Shown here: in pieces, positions 24,554-33,004 of the stretch
How positions within the stretch are numbered: position 1 is the first letter of the stretch
Layout: each line of letters begins with the position of its first letter
Position numbers and translations under genes: made by a program
Notes under the pieces: model-generated
Seen by the model: only the letters and a program-made list of their open reading frames with translations
The model's database searches: none
Told to the model about the DNA's origin: nothing
Origin: Butyrivibrio sp.
Lineage (GTDB): Bacteria > Bacillota > Clostridia > Lachnospirales > Lachnospiraceae
Reading direction: 5' to 3'
Assembly (NCBI GenBank): GCA_015056655.1
Contig: SVFV01000028.1
Location: 1-47,907 of the forward strand
Length of the DNA stretch: 47,907 bases

Positions 24554-26638
24554 ATGCTCAAGGAAATTGCCAAAAATATTCTTGCTAACAACAGAAAAAG
24601 GGCTTACCAGAGTAAAGTTAAAGACATGAAGAATGCCTACAATATCTGGGAGCATAAGCGTGAGAAACGTCCCATGACTGTCGTAGGTGGAGAAGCCTAC
24701 GAGGTAACGGGGCGCATTCAGCTTGTCACTGAGGTGGTTTCCTACACAGACATCTGGAGAGAGGCAGACCCTGCTGCGACAGCTGAAAAGATTCTGATTT
24801 TTGTAAGTCCGAAGGGAAAGCTTGCTGGTCATGCGGAGACTAATATAAGGAATTATTTCCAGGCTCATCCTGAGATCAACGTGGTTTATGGTGATGAGGA
24901 TGAAATGATGGGAAGGGGCAAATACGGACATCCGTACTTTAAACCTGACTGGTCCCCTGACACCTATTTAAATGCCTTTTATATCGGCAGCGTGTTTGCC
25001 TGCAGAGCAAATACCTACGAGGCAGCAGCCAAGGAATATGAGAATGCCCTTAGAATGTTGGGCGGAACCTCAGGAGTAAAGAAAAATACACCTGAAGCAG
25101 TTGGTAAGGAAGCAAGTCTTCTTTCAGCTGATGTTTTATTCTGTATGCTTGCAATAGAGGAGAGAGCCTTTGGTAAGCGCAACGGCACTGAGTTCCCGAT
25201 AGGGCATATAGATGAGATTCTTTTCCATAGGAATCCTGATACAGATGTTTTTTATGGCAGAGGTTTTCATAACTCAAGGCACATGCTGATGAGACCTGCG
25301 ACTGTAAGTATAGTTATTCCCACTAAGGACCATCCGGAAATACTTCTGCAGTGTATAAAATCAATCGTAGCTACTACCCATGAAAAGAACATCAAGTATG
25401 AGATAGTTGTAGTTGATAATGGCAGCAGTGCTTATAACCGAGTCAGATATGGTTCGTATATCAATTCCGTCAGCAAGATTAACGGATTGACTAATATAAC
25501 ATATCTCTACAAGGTAGAGGATTTTAATTTTTCCCATATGTGTAACAGGGGAGCAGCGAGATCTGGTGGAGATTATCTGCTTTTCCTCAATGATGATATT
25601 GAAGCGACTCAGGATGGCTGGATAAGAGAAATGCTGTCCCAGGCGCAGCTTCGTCATGTGGGAGTTGTTGGAGCAAAGCTTCTTTATCCTGACAGTGATT
25701 TGATCCAGCATGCTGGTATTACCAATGTAAGGCTTGGTCCTGTTCATAAGCTGCAGAGAATGCATGACCAGAAGGCTCATTACTTTGGCTTTAACAGAGG
25801 AATACATAATCTTATTGGTGCAACAGGCGCATGCCTTATGCTCAGCAGAGATAAGTTCAATGAGGTCGGGGGATTCCCGGAGGAGCTTCCGGTTGCATTT
25901 AATGACGTTGATCTTTGCTACAGTATCCATGAGAGAGGATACTATAATGTATGTTGCAATCATATAAGTCTTTTCCATCACGAGTCTCTTAGCCGCGGGC
26001 TTGACACTCTTGATATGAAGAAAATGGAGCGCCTCGCAAATGAATATGAGGTGCTTATGAAGAGACATTCTGGTTTTTACAATAAGGATCCCTTCTATAG
26101 CAGATACCTTACTGATGATGAGACAATCAGTGCCATCATTCCATGTGAGGACTTTTTGCCTGTGCTTGATATTCCTTATCACAATATCAAGATTCATGAA
26201 AAGGGCTATCCTGAGGCAAGAGAAGATGCATGTCTTCGTCTTGGCGTTGAGTATGCCGGAACCATGGAGAACTGGATGTACGGCGTGCGCGACGGGGAGG
26301 TTGTCGATGGCTATTTCATAAAGGGATATAGCTTTGTAATTGGCTCAGACAATGCATTTTTCGAAAGAAGACTTGTCCTTCGCCAGGTTGAAAGGCTTGA
26401 TGATGGTGCAAGAGCAGTGTCTTCCATGGTATACAGCCTGCCTGTTTATACATGGTACAGACCTGACATAAAACTTAGATTAAAGGATCAGATAGATGTT
26501 GATATGACCGGCTTTAAGGTGAGAATAGCAACTGGAAAGCTTAAGCCCGGTTATTATCAGATAGGAATGGTTGCCCTTGATCAGACTGGAAGTCTGAAGC
26601 TTATAAACTGGGTGCCCAATCTACTTAAGGTGAAGTAA
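24554..26638 (+). CDS. GT2 glycosyltransferase with degenerate N-terminal half-domain
   Basis: The product has 694 residues. A complete GT-A domain starts near residue 250 (TVSIVIPTKDHPE, VVDNGSS, metal-binding LNDDIEA, GATGACLMLSRD, FNDVDLCYSI, HHESLSRG). Before it, at about 75-150, lies only the acceptor half of a second GT2 domain (YGDEDEMM, FKPDWSPDTYLN), which matches the first domain of the next gene's product but lacks a nucleotide-binding half. A further C-terminal domain (about 520-694) has no motif I recognise. Large GT2 proteins of this form build rhamnan-type cell-wall polymers. The stop overlaps the next start (TAATG). Confidence 0.85.
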   Translation: MLKEIAKNILANNRKRAYQSKVKDMKNAYNIWEHKREKRPMTVVGGEAYEVTGRIQLVTEVVSYTDIWREADPAATAEKILIFVSPKGKLAGHAETNIRNYFQAHPEINVVYGDEDEMMGRGKYGHPYFKPDWSPDTYLNAFYIGSVFACRANTYEAAAKEYENALRMLGGTSGVKKNTPEAVGKEASLLSADVLFCMLAIEERAFGKRNGTEFPIGHIDEILFHRNPDTDVFYGRGFHNSRHMLMRPATVSIVIPTKDHPEILLQCIKSIVATTHEKNIKYEIVVVDNGSSAYNRVRYGSYINSVSKINGLTNITYLYKVEDFNFSHMCNRGAARSGGDYLLFLNDDIEATQDGWIREMLSQAQLRHVGVVGAKLLYPDSDLIQHAGITNVRLGPVHKLQRMHDQKAHYFGFNRGIHNLIGATGACLMLSRDKFNEVGGFPEELPVAFNDVDLCYSIHERGYYNVCCNHISLFHHESLSRGLDTLDMKKMERLANEYEVLMKRHSGFYNKDPFYSRYLTDDETISAIIPCEDFLPVLDIPYHNIKIHEKGYPEAREDACLRLGVEYAGTMENWMYGVRDGEVVDGYFIKGYSFVIGSDNAFFERRLVLRQVERLDDGARAVSSMVYSLPVYTWYRPDIKLRLKDQIDVDMTGFKVRIATGKLKPGYYQIGMVALDQTGSLKLINWVPNLLKVK

Positions 26639-28701
26639 TGGCAGATAATACAGAATTTGATTATAAAACCGCATATGAAAAGGAAAAGCTTAAGAGTGCT
26701 GACCTTGCTCAAAGGATTGCAGACCTTGAGGACAAGAATCAGGAGCTTGAGTTTAAGCTGAACAGGATAAAGAACAATCCTATTTGGAAAGCAAGTACTC
26801 CTGCCAGAAATACAATGCATTTTGTTATAAGGCAAAAGGACAGACTTAAGAATGCTGGCTCAGTGCGAGGTGTAATTGCAAAAATAAAGTACAAGCAGAT
26901 TGAGAGAAAAGCGAAGGTACATTATGGTACAGAGAGCTTTCCTGATGAAGAGAGAATAAAGAGGGAGAGAGAAGAGGAGTTTGCAAAAATGCCTCTTATC
27001 AGTATTCTGGTTCCTCTTTATAACACCCCTGAGAACTTCATTAGGGATATGATAGAGTCTGTTCTTAACCAGACCTATGTGAATTGGCAGCTATGCCTTG
27101 CTGATGGTTCAGATGCTGAGCATGCATATGTTGAAGCTATTGCAAGAGAATATCAGCAGGATGCCAGAAACAAGCTTGGCAGGGTAGATGGAACAGGAAT
27201 TGTTTACCACAGACTTGAGAAAAACACTGGTATTTCAGGAAATACTAATGAGTGCTTAAAGCTTGCACAGGGTGAATATATAGGTCTTCTCGACCATGAT
27301 GATATTCTTCATCCTGAGGTGCTTTACTACTATGTTAAGGCTATAAATGAGAAGAATGCTGATTACATCTACTGCGATGAAGCAACCTTCTCAGGAAAAA
27401 GCATAGATCATATGATAACTATGCACTTTAAGCCTGATTATGCGCCTGATAACCTTAGAGCAAATAACTACATTTGCCATTTCAGTGTATTCAAGAGATC
27501 TCTTCTTGAGGGTACTGAGTTGTTCAGATCAGAGTTTGATGGCAGCCAGGATCACGATATGATCTTAAGGCTTACAGATGCAGCTGAGAATATTGTTCAT
27601 GTTCCCATGCTTTTGTATTATTGGAGATCACATGCCGGTTCTGTGGCATCTGACATCAGTGCCAAGAGCTACGCTATAGATGCGGCCAGAGGCGCAGTTG
27701 CCGACCATCTCAGAAGACATGGCTATGAGCACTTCAAGATTTCAAGTACCAGAGCCTTTGAGACTATATTCAAGATTGCCTACGAGGTTAAGGGAATGCC
27801 GAAGATTTCCATAATCATTCCCACCTGCGAGCATGTAGAAGATTTGAAGCGCTGCCTTACTTCTATTTATGAGAAGTCTACCTATGATAACTACGAGATC
27901 ATAGTTGTAGAAAATGGCAGTACCTCCAAGGAAACCTTTGCTTATTATGATCAGCTTAAAAACAGTGCAATGAGCTCTGTTTTAAAGATAGTTAACTACT
28001 ATGATGATCCAGCAAACCTTAATCCTGATGGTTCAAAACCTGCATTTAACTATTCAAAGGTTGTGAACTATGGAGTTAAACATTCAGAGGGCGATTATGT
28101 TCTCCTTTTGAATAACGATACTCAGGTTATTACTGTTAACTGGCTCGAAGAGCTTTTAATGTACGCTCAGAGAAAGGATGTTGGAGCAGTAGGTGGAAAG
28201 CTTTATTTCCCTAATAGGAAGATTCAGCATGCAGGAATCGTTTTAAGACTTGGAGCGCATAGAACTGCCGGACATTGTCACTATGGCCAGGAGGGCATGA
28301 ACCTTGGATACATGGGCAGACTTTGCTATGCTCAGGATGTATCCGCTGTTACAGGAGCCTGCCTTATGACCTCAAGAGAGAAATATGATGAGGTTGGAGG
28401 CTTTGATGAAGGATTTGAGGTTTCTCTTAATGACGTTGATTTCTGTTTGAAATTGCGTGAAAAAGGATATCTTAACATATTTACACCTTTTGCTGAGATG
28501 TATCATTATGAGTCTGCTTCAAGGGGACTAGACCTTGAGGGCGAGAACGCCAAGAGATACGATAAAGAATCTGAGCATTTTAAAGAGAAATGGAAGAGCG
28601 TCCTTGATAAAGGAGACCCGTATTACAACCCCAATTTCTCACTGGATAGAAGCGATTTCTCACTAAATGTTGAGGGATACTCAAGTCTTAGAGATTCGTA
28701 A
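26638..28701 (+). CDS. Tandem-domain GT2 glycosyltransferase
   Basis: The product has 687 residues. A coiled coil at about residues 8-46 is followed by two full GT2 domains. Domain 1 (about 119-340) has ISILVPLYNTPE, the LLDHDDILHPE metal site and GSQDHDMILR; domain 2 (about 380-640) has ISIIIPTCEH, VVENGS, LLNNDTQV, VTGACLMTSRE and LNDVDFCLKLRE. Two intact active sites suggest that it forms two linkages or a disaccharide repeat. The coiled coil could join it to partner transferases. It overlaps the preceding stop by one base and is part of the same operon. Confidence 0.9.
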   Translation: MADNTEFDYKTAYEKEKLKSADLAQRIADLEDKNQELEFKLNRIKNNPIWKASTPARNTMHFVIRQKDRLKNAGSVRGVIAKIKYKQIERKAKVHYGTESFPDEERIKREREEEFAKMPLISILVPLYNTPENFIRDMIESVLNQTYVNWQLCLADGSDAEHAYVEAIAREYQQDARNKLGRVDGTGIVYHRLEKNTGISGNTNECLKLAQGEYIGLLDHDDILHPEVLYYYVKAINEKNADYIYCDEATFSGKSIDHMITMHFKPDYAPDNLRANNYICHFSVFKRSLLEGTELFRSEFDGSQDHDMILRLTDAAENIVHVPMLLYYWRSHAGSVASDISAKSYAIDAARGAVADHLRRHGYEHFKISSTRAFETIFKIAYEVKGMPKISIIIPTCEHVEDLKRCLTSIYEKSTYDNYEIIVVENGSTSKETFAYYDQLKNSAMSSVLKIVNYYDDPANLNPDGSKPAFNYSKVVNYGVKHSEGDYVLLLNNDTQVITVNWLEELLMYAQRKDVGAVGGKLYFPNRKIQHAGIVLRLGAHRTAGHCHYGQEGMNLGYMGRLCYAQDVSAVTGACLMTSREKYDEVGGFDEGFEVSLNDVDFCLKLREKGYLNIFTPFAEMYHYESASRGLDLEGENAKRYDKESEHFKEKWKSVLDKGDPYYNPNFSLDRSDFSLNVEGYSSLRDS

Positions 28702-28777
28702 AGCTAACTTGCAATTATTGTATAGTAATGCTTTACTTAATATATCAAGAAACATTTACCATACAGGAGGGAAAATG

Positions 28778-30520
28778 ATGAGTGATGCAACAAAACAGCT
28801 GGAGTACTGGCTTAATGATCCTTACTTTGATGAAGACACAAAAAAGGAACTCTTATCAATAAGAAATGATGAGAAGGAAGTAGAAGATAGATTTTACCAG
28901 GAACTTGAATTTGGTACAGGCGGACTTAGAGGTGTTATCGGTGCTGGTACCAACAGAATGAACAAGTACGTTGTTCGTAAGGCTTCACAGGGTCTTGCTA
29001 ATTATATTAAGAAAAACGGTGGAACAGACGGAGCTAAGAGAGGCGTTGCTATTTCTTATGATTCACGTCGTTTCTCACCTGAATTTGCAGATGAGTCAGC
29101 CAGATGCCTTGCTGCAAACGGAATTAAGACGTATGTATTTGATGAACTCAGACCTACTCCTGAGCTTTCATTTGCACTTAGAAAGCTTGGATGTATTGCA
29201 GGTATCATGGTAACAGCAAGCCATAATCCGCCTGAATACAACGGTTATAAGGTTTACTGGGAGGATGGTGCTCAGATTACACCTCCTCATGATAATGGTA
29301 TTATCAGTGAAGTTAAGGCTCTTACTGATTACAGCGAAGTAAAGACAATGTCAAAGGAAGATGCTATGGCAGCAGGTCTTTACGAGATCATCGGAAAAGA
29401 AATTGATGATGCTTACATGGTAGAGCTTAAGAAGCAGATCATTCACCTTGATGTTATCAAGGAAATGGCTGAGAAGCTCACAGTAGTTTATACACCTTTC
29501 CATGGTACAGGACTTGTACCTGTAAAGAGAGTTCTTGCAGAGCTTGGCTTCAAGAATGTTTATATTGTTCCTGAGCAGGAGCTTCCGGATCCTGAGTTTA
29601 CAACTCTTGAGTATCCTAATCCTGAGGATCCTAAGGCATTTAAGCTTGCTCTTGAGCTTGCTAAGGAGAAGGATGCAGATATCGTTCTTGCTACTGACCC
29701 TGATGCTGACCGCCTTGGTGTATATGCTAAGGATACAAAGACAGGCGAATATATTCCTTTCACAGGTAATATGTCTGGTATGCTCATTGGTGAGTATATC
29801 CTTCGTGAGAGAAAGGCTACAGGTACAATGCCTGAGAGACCTGCTTTTGTAACAACAATCGTTACAACAAACATGGCTAAGGTTGTAGCTGAGAAGTACG
29901 GACTTCACTATATCGAAGTACTTACAGGCTTTAAGTATATCGGTGAGCAGATCAGAATCTTCGAGGATAATAACCAGGAATACAACTATGTATTCGGCCT
30001 TGAGGAGAGCTATGGATGTCTTGCCGGTACACATGCAAGAGATAAGGACGCTATCGTAGCTGTAATGATGCTCTGCGAAGTAGCTGCATTCTGCAAGAAG
30101 AACAACATGACTCTTTGGGATGCAATGGTCGATATGTATGAGGAATATGGTTATTATAAGGAAGGCCAGTACTCAATCACCATGAAGGGTATTGAGGGAG
30201 CTAAGGAAATCGCAGCTCTTATGGACAGACTTAGAAGTAACCCGCCTAAGACTTTTGGTCAGTGGACTGTTGAGGAGTTCAGAGACTATAAGACAGGCGA
30301 AACTGTTAATCCTCAGACTGGAGACAAGGGTAAGACAGGTCTTCCTGAGTCTAACGTTTTGTATTTTGCACTTAATAATGATTCCTGGTGCTGCGCACGT
30401 CCTTCAGGAACTGAACCTAAGATCAAGTTCTACATGGGAGTTAAGGGAACAAGTCTTGAGGATGCAAACCAGAAGCAGGAAGAACTCACTGCTGCAGTAA
30501 AAGCACTTATTGAAGCTTGA
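28778..30520 (+). CDS. pgcA: Alpha-phosphoglucomutase/phosphomannomutase
   Basis: The product has 580 residues. The ATG at 28778 has GGAGG at 28766-28770 with 7 nt spacing; the ATG at 28775 is nearly as good, and an in-frame ATG at 28667 lies inside the previous gene. The phosphoserine loop VTASHNPPEYNGYK, metal loop DPDADRLG and C-terminal RPSGTEPKIKFY are all present. It interconverts glucose 6-phosphate and glucose 1-phosphate (possibly mannose phosphates), feeding RfbA. The 76-nt gap holds no convincing -35/-10 pair, so it may be read through from the GT genes. A hairpin follows the stop. Confidence 0.95.
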   Translation: MSDATKQLEYWLNDPYFDEDTKKELLSIRNDEKEVEDRFYQELEFGTGGLRGVIGAGTNRMNKYVVRKASQGLANYIKKNGGTDGAKRGVAISYDSRRFSPEFADESARCLAANGIKTYVFDELRPTPELSFALRKLGCIAGIMVTASHNPPEYNGYKVYWEDGAQITPPHDNGIISEVKALTDYSEVKTMSKEDAMAAGLYEIIGKEIDDAYMVELKKQIIHLDVIKEMAEKLTVVYTPFHGTGLVPVKRVLAELGFKNVYIVPEQELPDPEFTTLEYPNPEDPKAFKLALELAKEKDADIVLATDPDADRLGVYAKDTKTGEYIPFTGNMSGMLIGEYILRERKATGTMPERPAFVTTIVTTNMAKVVAEKYGLHYIEVLTGFKYIGEQIRIFEDNNQEYNYVFGLEESYGCLAGTHARDKDAIVAVMMLCEVAAFCKKNNMTLWDAMVDMYEEYGYYKEGQYSITMKGIEGAKEIAALMDRLRSNPPKTFGQWTVEEFRDYKTGETVNPQTGDKGKTGLPESNVLYFALNNDSWCCARPSGTEPKIKFYMGVKGTSLEDANQKQEELTAAVKALIEA

Positions 30521-30540
30521 ATATAAGTGATTAGATTCTT

Positions 30541-30568
30541 ATTGAGACTGCCTTTGGGCAGTCTCAAT
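30541..30568 (+). terminator. Strong hairpin after phosphoglucomutase, terminator or attenuator
   Basis: A perfect 12-bp stem (30541-30552 with 30557-30568) closes a 4-nt loop. It is followed by TGTTGT rather than a clean T run. The next gene's -10 box starts only 6 nt later. Confidence 0.65.
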
Positions 30569-30573
30569 TGTTG

Positions 30574-30579
30574 TATAAT
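30574..30579 (+). promoter_or_regulatory. Consensus -10 box directly before the GT2 start codon
   Basis: TATAAT at 30574-30579 places the expected transcription start at or next to the A of the ATG at 30586. No -35 at proper spacing is visible; the region is filled by the hairpin. Confidence 0.5.
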
Positions 30580-30585
30580 AGACCT

Positions 30586-31986
30586 ATGCTGAATAATATT
30601 AAGAAGACAATTGCATACGCCAGAAGAAATGGGGTAAGTAGTGCTATAATTGCTGCCGCTGAAAGGATTCACGATCAGACTAGCGATAACTATGAATTTG
30701 TTCCTACATCAGAGGAGCATTTAGAAAAACAGAGTAAATGGTATCGCTCAATATTAAATGATTCGGGAAAATCTAAGAAGCTGCCATATATTAGCATTCT
30801 AGTGCCATGCTACAACACAGATAAGGATTTCTTTAAGGAAATGGTTGATTCAGTAAGGAACCAGACCTACGGTAAGTGGGAGCTGATCCTTGCGGAGGCA
30901 CCGGTTATCAAGGAGAAGGATGGCAAGAAGGTTACCTTATATCCACTGGCTAAGATTATAGAAAAATATACAGCTTATGACGGAAGAATCAGGTATCTGA
31001 GACTTAAATCAAATGATGGCATTTCAGCTAATACGAATGCTGCCCTAGATATTGCCAAGGGTGATTATATAGCGCTTCTTGATCATGATGACTATATTAC
31101 TCCGGATGCACTATGTGAAATAGCTATTGCAGCCATCAAGAATTATCCCAAGCTGATTTATTCTGATGAGGATAAATGCGATGCTGCTGGCAAGAGATTT
31201 TTCCAGCACCATAAAAAGAATCCTTTTAATCCCGATATGTTCCTGTCCAATAATTATATCTGCCATTTTACTGCTGTAAGATCTGACATTATGTTCCAGA
31301 AGAGATTCAGACCTGAGTTTGATGGAGCACAGGACTACGATCTTTTCCTTAGAAGCATTGGCGAGACCATGTGGGCAAGGGATTTCTATAGACAGGTGGT
31401 TCATATACCTAAGGTTTTGTACCATTGGAGAAGTCATGATAACTCAACATCTGCCAATCCTCAGAGTAAGACCTATGCTTATGAGGCTGGACGACTTGCA
31501 GTGTATGATTTCATGAAATCCTATGGCATACAGTGTACAGTTGAGGATTTAAAGCACGTTGGCTTTTACAGGGTGGAGTATAGCGGAGATATATTCGCTG
31601 ACAGGAAGGACCTTGGAGCAATAGGCGGAAGAATAGTAAACCGAAAGGGCACCATAACAGGTGGCAACTACAGGGATAACGGCAGAGTGCGATTTGAAAA
31701 CCTTCCCAAAGGATATAGTGGCGGAATTCAGCACAGAGCTGTCCTTCAGCAGGATACAGATGCCGTTGATATCAGATGTATGAAAGTGCGTCCACAGTTA
31801 TATGATCTGTATGAAGAGATTTTTGGAATACCCTATGTGGATACTCTTGAGGATTCAAATATAAGCCTTGGCGATATTGGAACTGAGGAAGAAATCAGGG
31901 AAAAGAGCATTCGATTTGGCAAAGCAGTAAGAGACAGGGGATTCAGGGTTTTATGGGATCCAAAGTACGAAACTACTGTGTTATGA
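30586..31986 (+). CDS. GT2 glycosyltransferase with degenerate C-terminal half-domain
   Basis: The product has 466 residues. The ATG at 30586 gives an N-terminus (MLNNIKKTIAYARRNG) like other RgpF-type proteins; a TTG at 30568 is less likely. No ribosome site precedes it, and a -10 box lies just upstream, so the message may be leaderless. The GT-A domain (about 65-290) is complete: ISILVPCYNTD, LLDHDDYITPD, GAQDYDLFLR, HWRSHDNSTS. After about residue 335 comes only the acceptor-side half of a second domain (DLGAIGGRIV, then GGIQHRAV), with no donor-binding half. This mirrors the protein encoded at 24554, which lacks the donor half of its first domain. Confidence 0.85.
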   Translation: MLNNIKKTIAYARRNGVSSAIIAAAERIHDQTSDNYEFVPTSEEHLEKQSKWYRSILNDSGKSKKLPYISILVPCYNTDKDFFKEMVDSVRNQTYGKWELILAEAPVIKEKDGKKVTLYPLAKIIEKYTAYDGRIRYLRLKSNDGISANTNAALDIAKGDYIALLDHDDYITPDALCEIAIAAIKNYPKLIYSDEDKCDAAGKRFFQHHKKNPFNPDMFLSNNYICHFTAVRSDIMFQKRFRPEFDGAQDYDLFLRSIGETMWARDFYRQVVHIPKVLYHWRSHDNSTSANPQSKTYAYEAGRLAVYDFMKSYGIQCTVEDLKHVGFYRVEYSGDIFADRKDLGAIGGRIVNRKGTITGGNYRDNGRVRFENLPKGYSGGIQHRAVLQQDTDAVDIRCMKVRPQLYDLYEEIFGIPYVDTLEDSNISLGDIGTEEEIREKSIRFGKAVRDRGFRVLWDPKYETTVL

Positions 31987-31998
31987 TGAGGAAATGAG

Positions 31999-32982
31999 TT
32001 GGAAAATAAAGTTACAATTGTAATTCCAAACTACAATGGAAAGAAGTACCTGAAGGATTGCTTAAGGAGCCTTGGCAAACAGACTGTTAAGGCCCCGGTT
32101 ATTGTTGTGGACAACGCATCCTCTGATGGAAGCGTGGAGTATATTAAACAACTGGTATCGGAGAATCCGTCTAAGTATCCTGAAGTACGAATAGTAGAGC
32201 TTTCATCTAATACCGGTTTTTCCAACGCTGTTAATATTGGTATTGAGATGTCTGACTCAGAGTATGTCATCCTCCTTAATAACGATACTGTTTCTAAGGA
32301 GACCATGACAGAGAAGCTTCTTGATGCTATAGAGAAGAGCGATAGGATATTCTCAGTTGGAGCTAAGATGCTCTCTATGAAAAATCCTGATGTTATTGAT
32401 GATGCAGGGGATTATTACTGCGCTCTTGGCTGGGCTTTTTCTCCCGGACGAGACAAGAATGCAAAAACATACTCTAAAAGATGTGCTGTTACAAGCGCCT
32501 GTGCTGGTGCTGCCATATACAGGAAAAGCATTTTTGAGAAGATAGGGCTTTTTGATGTTGCGCATTTTTGCTACCTTGAGGATGTGGACATTGGCTATAG
32601 AGCCAGAATTTTCGGATATAAGAATATGTTTGAGCCATCTGCTATTGTTTATCATGCAGGTAGTGGAACAAGTGGCTCAAGATATAATAAGTTTAAAGAA
32701 GAGCTTACCGCAGCGAATAACATCTATTTTATCTATAAAAATATGCCTGCCCTTCAGCTTGTTATCAATCTACCGTTTATAATACTTGGTATATTGATAA
32801 AACAGGTATACTTTGCCAGAAAAAAGCTGGGGTTGTCCTATGCCAAGGGGCTTTTTGTGGGAGTAAAAAAGGCATTTGGTAATGGAGATAAAAAGGTAGT
32901 TTATGACATAAAAAATACGGGGAATTATATCACACTCGAGATAGAGCTTCTAATTAATTGTATTCGTAGACTTGTAGGGTGA
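31999..32982 (+). CDS. GT2 rhamnosyltransferase-like glycosyltransferase
   Basis: The product has 327 residues. The start is a TTG at 31999, supported by GAGG 7 nt upstream and by the family N-terminus (KVTIVIPNYNGKKYL). Motifs are VDNASSDGS, LLNNDTVSKE, CAGAAIYRKS, CYLEDVDIGYR and YHAGSGTSGSRYN, as seen in WbbL-like rhamnosyltransferases of Firmicutes. One hydrophobic segment near residue 255 may attach it to the membrane. It starts 12 nt after the previous stop. Rhamnose as donor agrees with the rfb genes but is inferred. Confidence 0.88.
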   Translation: MENKVTIVIPNYNGKKYLKDCLRSLGKQTVKAPVIVVDNASSDGSVEYIKQLVSENPSKYPEVRIVELSSNTGFSNAVNIGIEMSDSEYVILLNNDTVSKETMTEKLLDAIEKSDRIFSVGAKMLSMKNPDVIDDAGDYYCALGWAFSPGRDKNAKTYSKRCAVTSACAGAAIYRKSIFEKIGLFDVAHFCYLEDVDIGYRARIFGYKNMFEPSAIVYHAGSGTSGSRYNKFKEELTAANNIYFIYKNMPALQLVINLPFIILGILIKQVYFARKKLGLSYAKGLFVGVKKAFGNGDKKVVYDIKNTGNYITLEIELLINCIRRLVG

Positions 32983-32984
32983 AT

Positions 32985-32993
32985 TGGTATAAA
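32985..32993 (+). promoter_or_regulatory. Extended -10 element just before the glycosyl-1-phosphate transferase gene
   Basis: TGGTATAAA (TGn plus TATAAA at 32988-32993) would start transcription near 33000, about 5 nt before the ATG at 33005. No -35 is apparent. Confidence 0.45.
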
Positions 32994-33004
32994 ATAATCG
33001 TGAT

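Noticed and set aside
25361..26197. Minus-strand open frame of 278 codons within the GT2 gene at 24554
   Set aside because: The plus-strand frame is a clear GT2 with conserved motifs; the antisense product has no recognisable domain and no promoter or ribosome site.
28667..28777. Upstream start for phosphoglucomutase
   Set aside because: It begins inside the preceding GT2 gene and lacks a ribosome site; GGAGG directly precedes the ATGs at 28775 and 28778.
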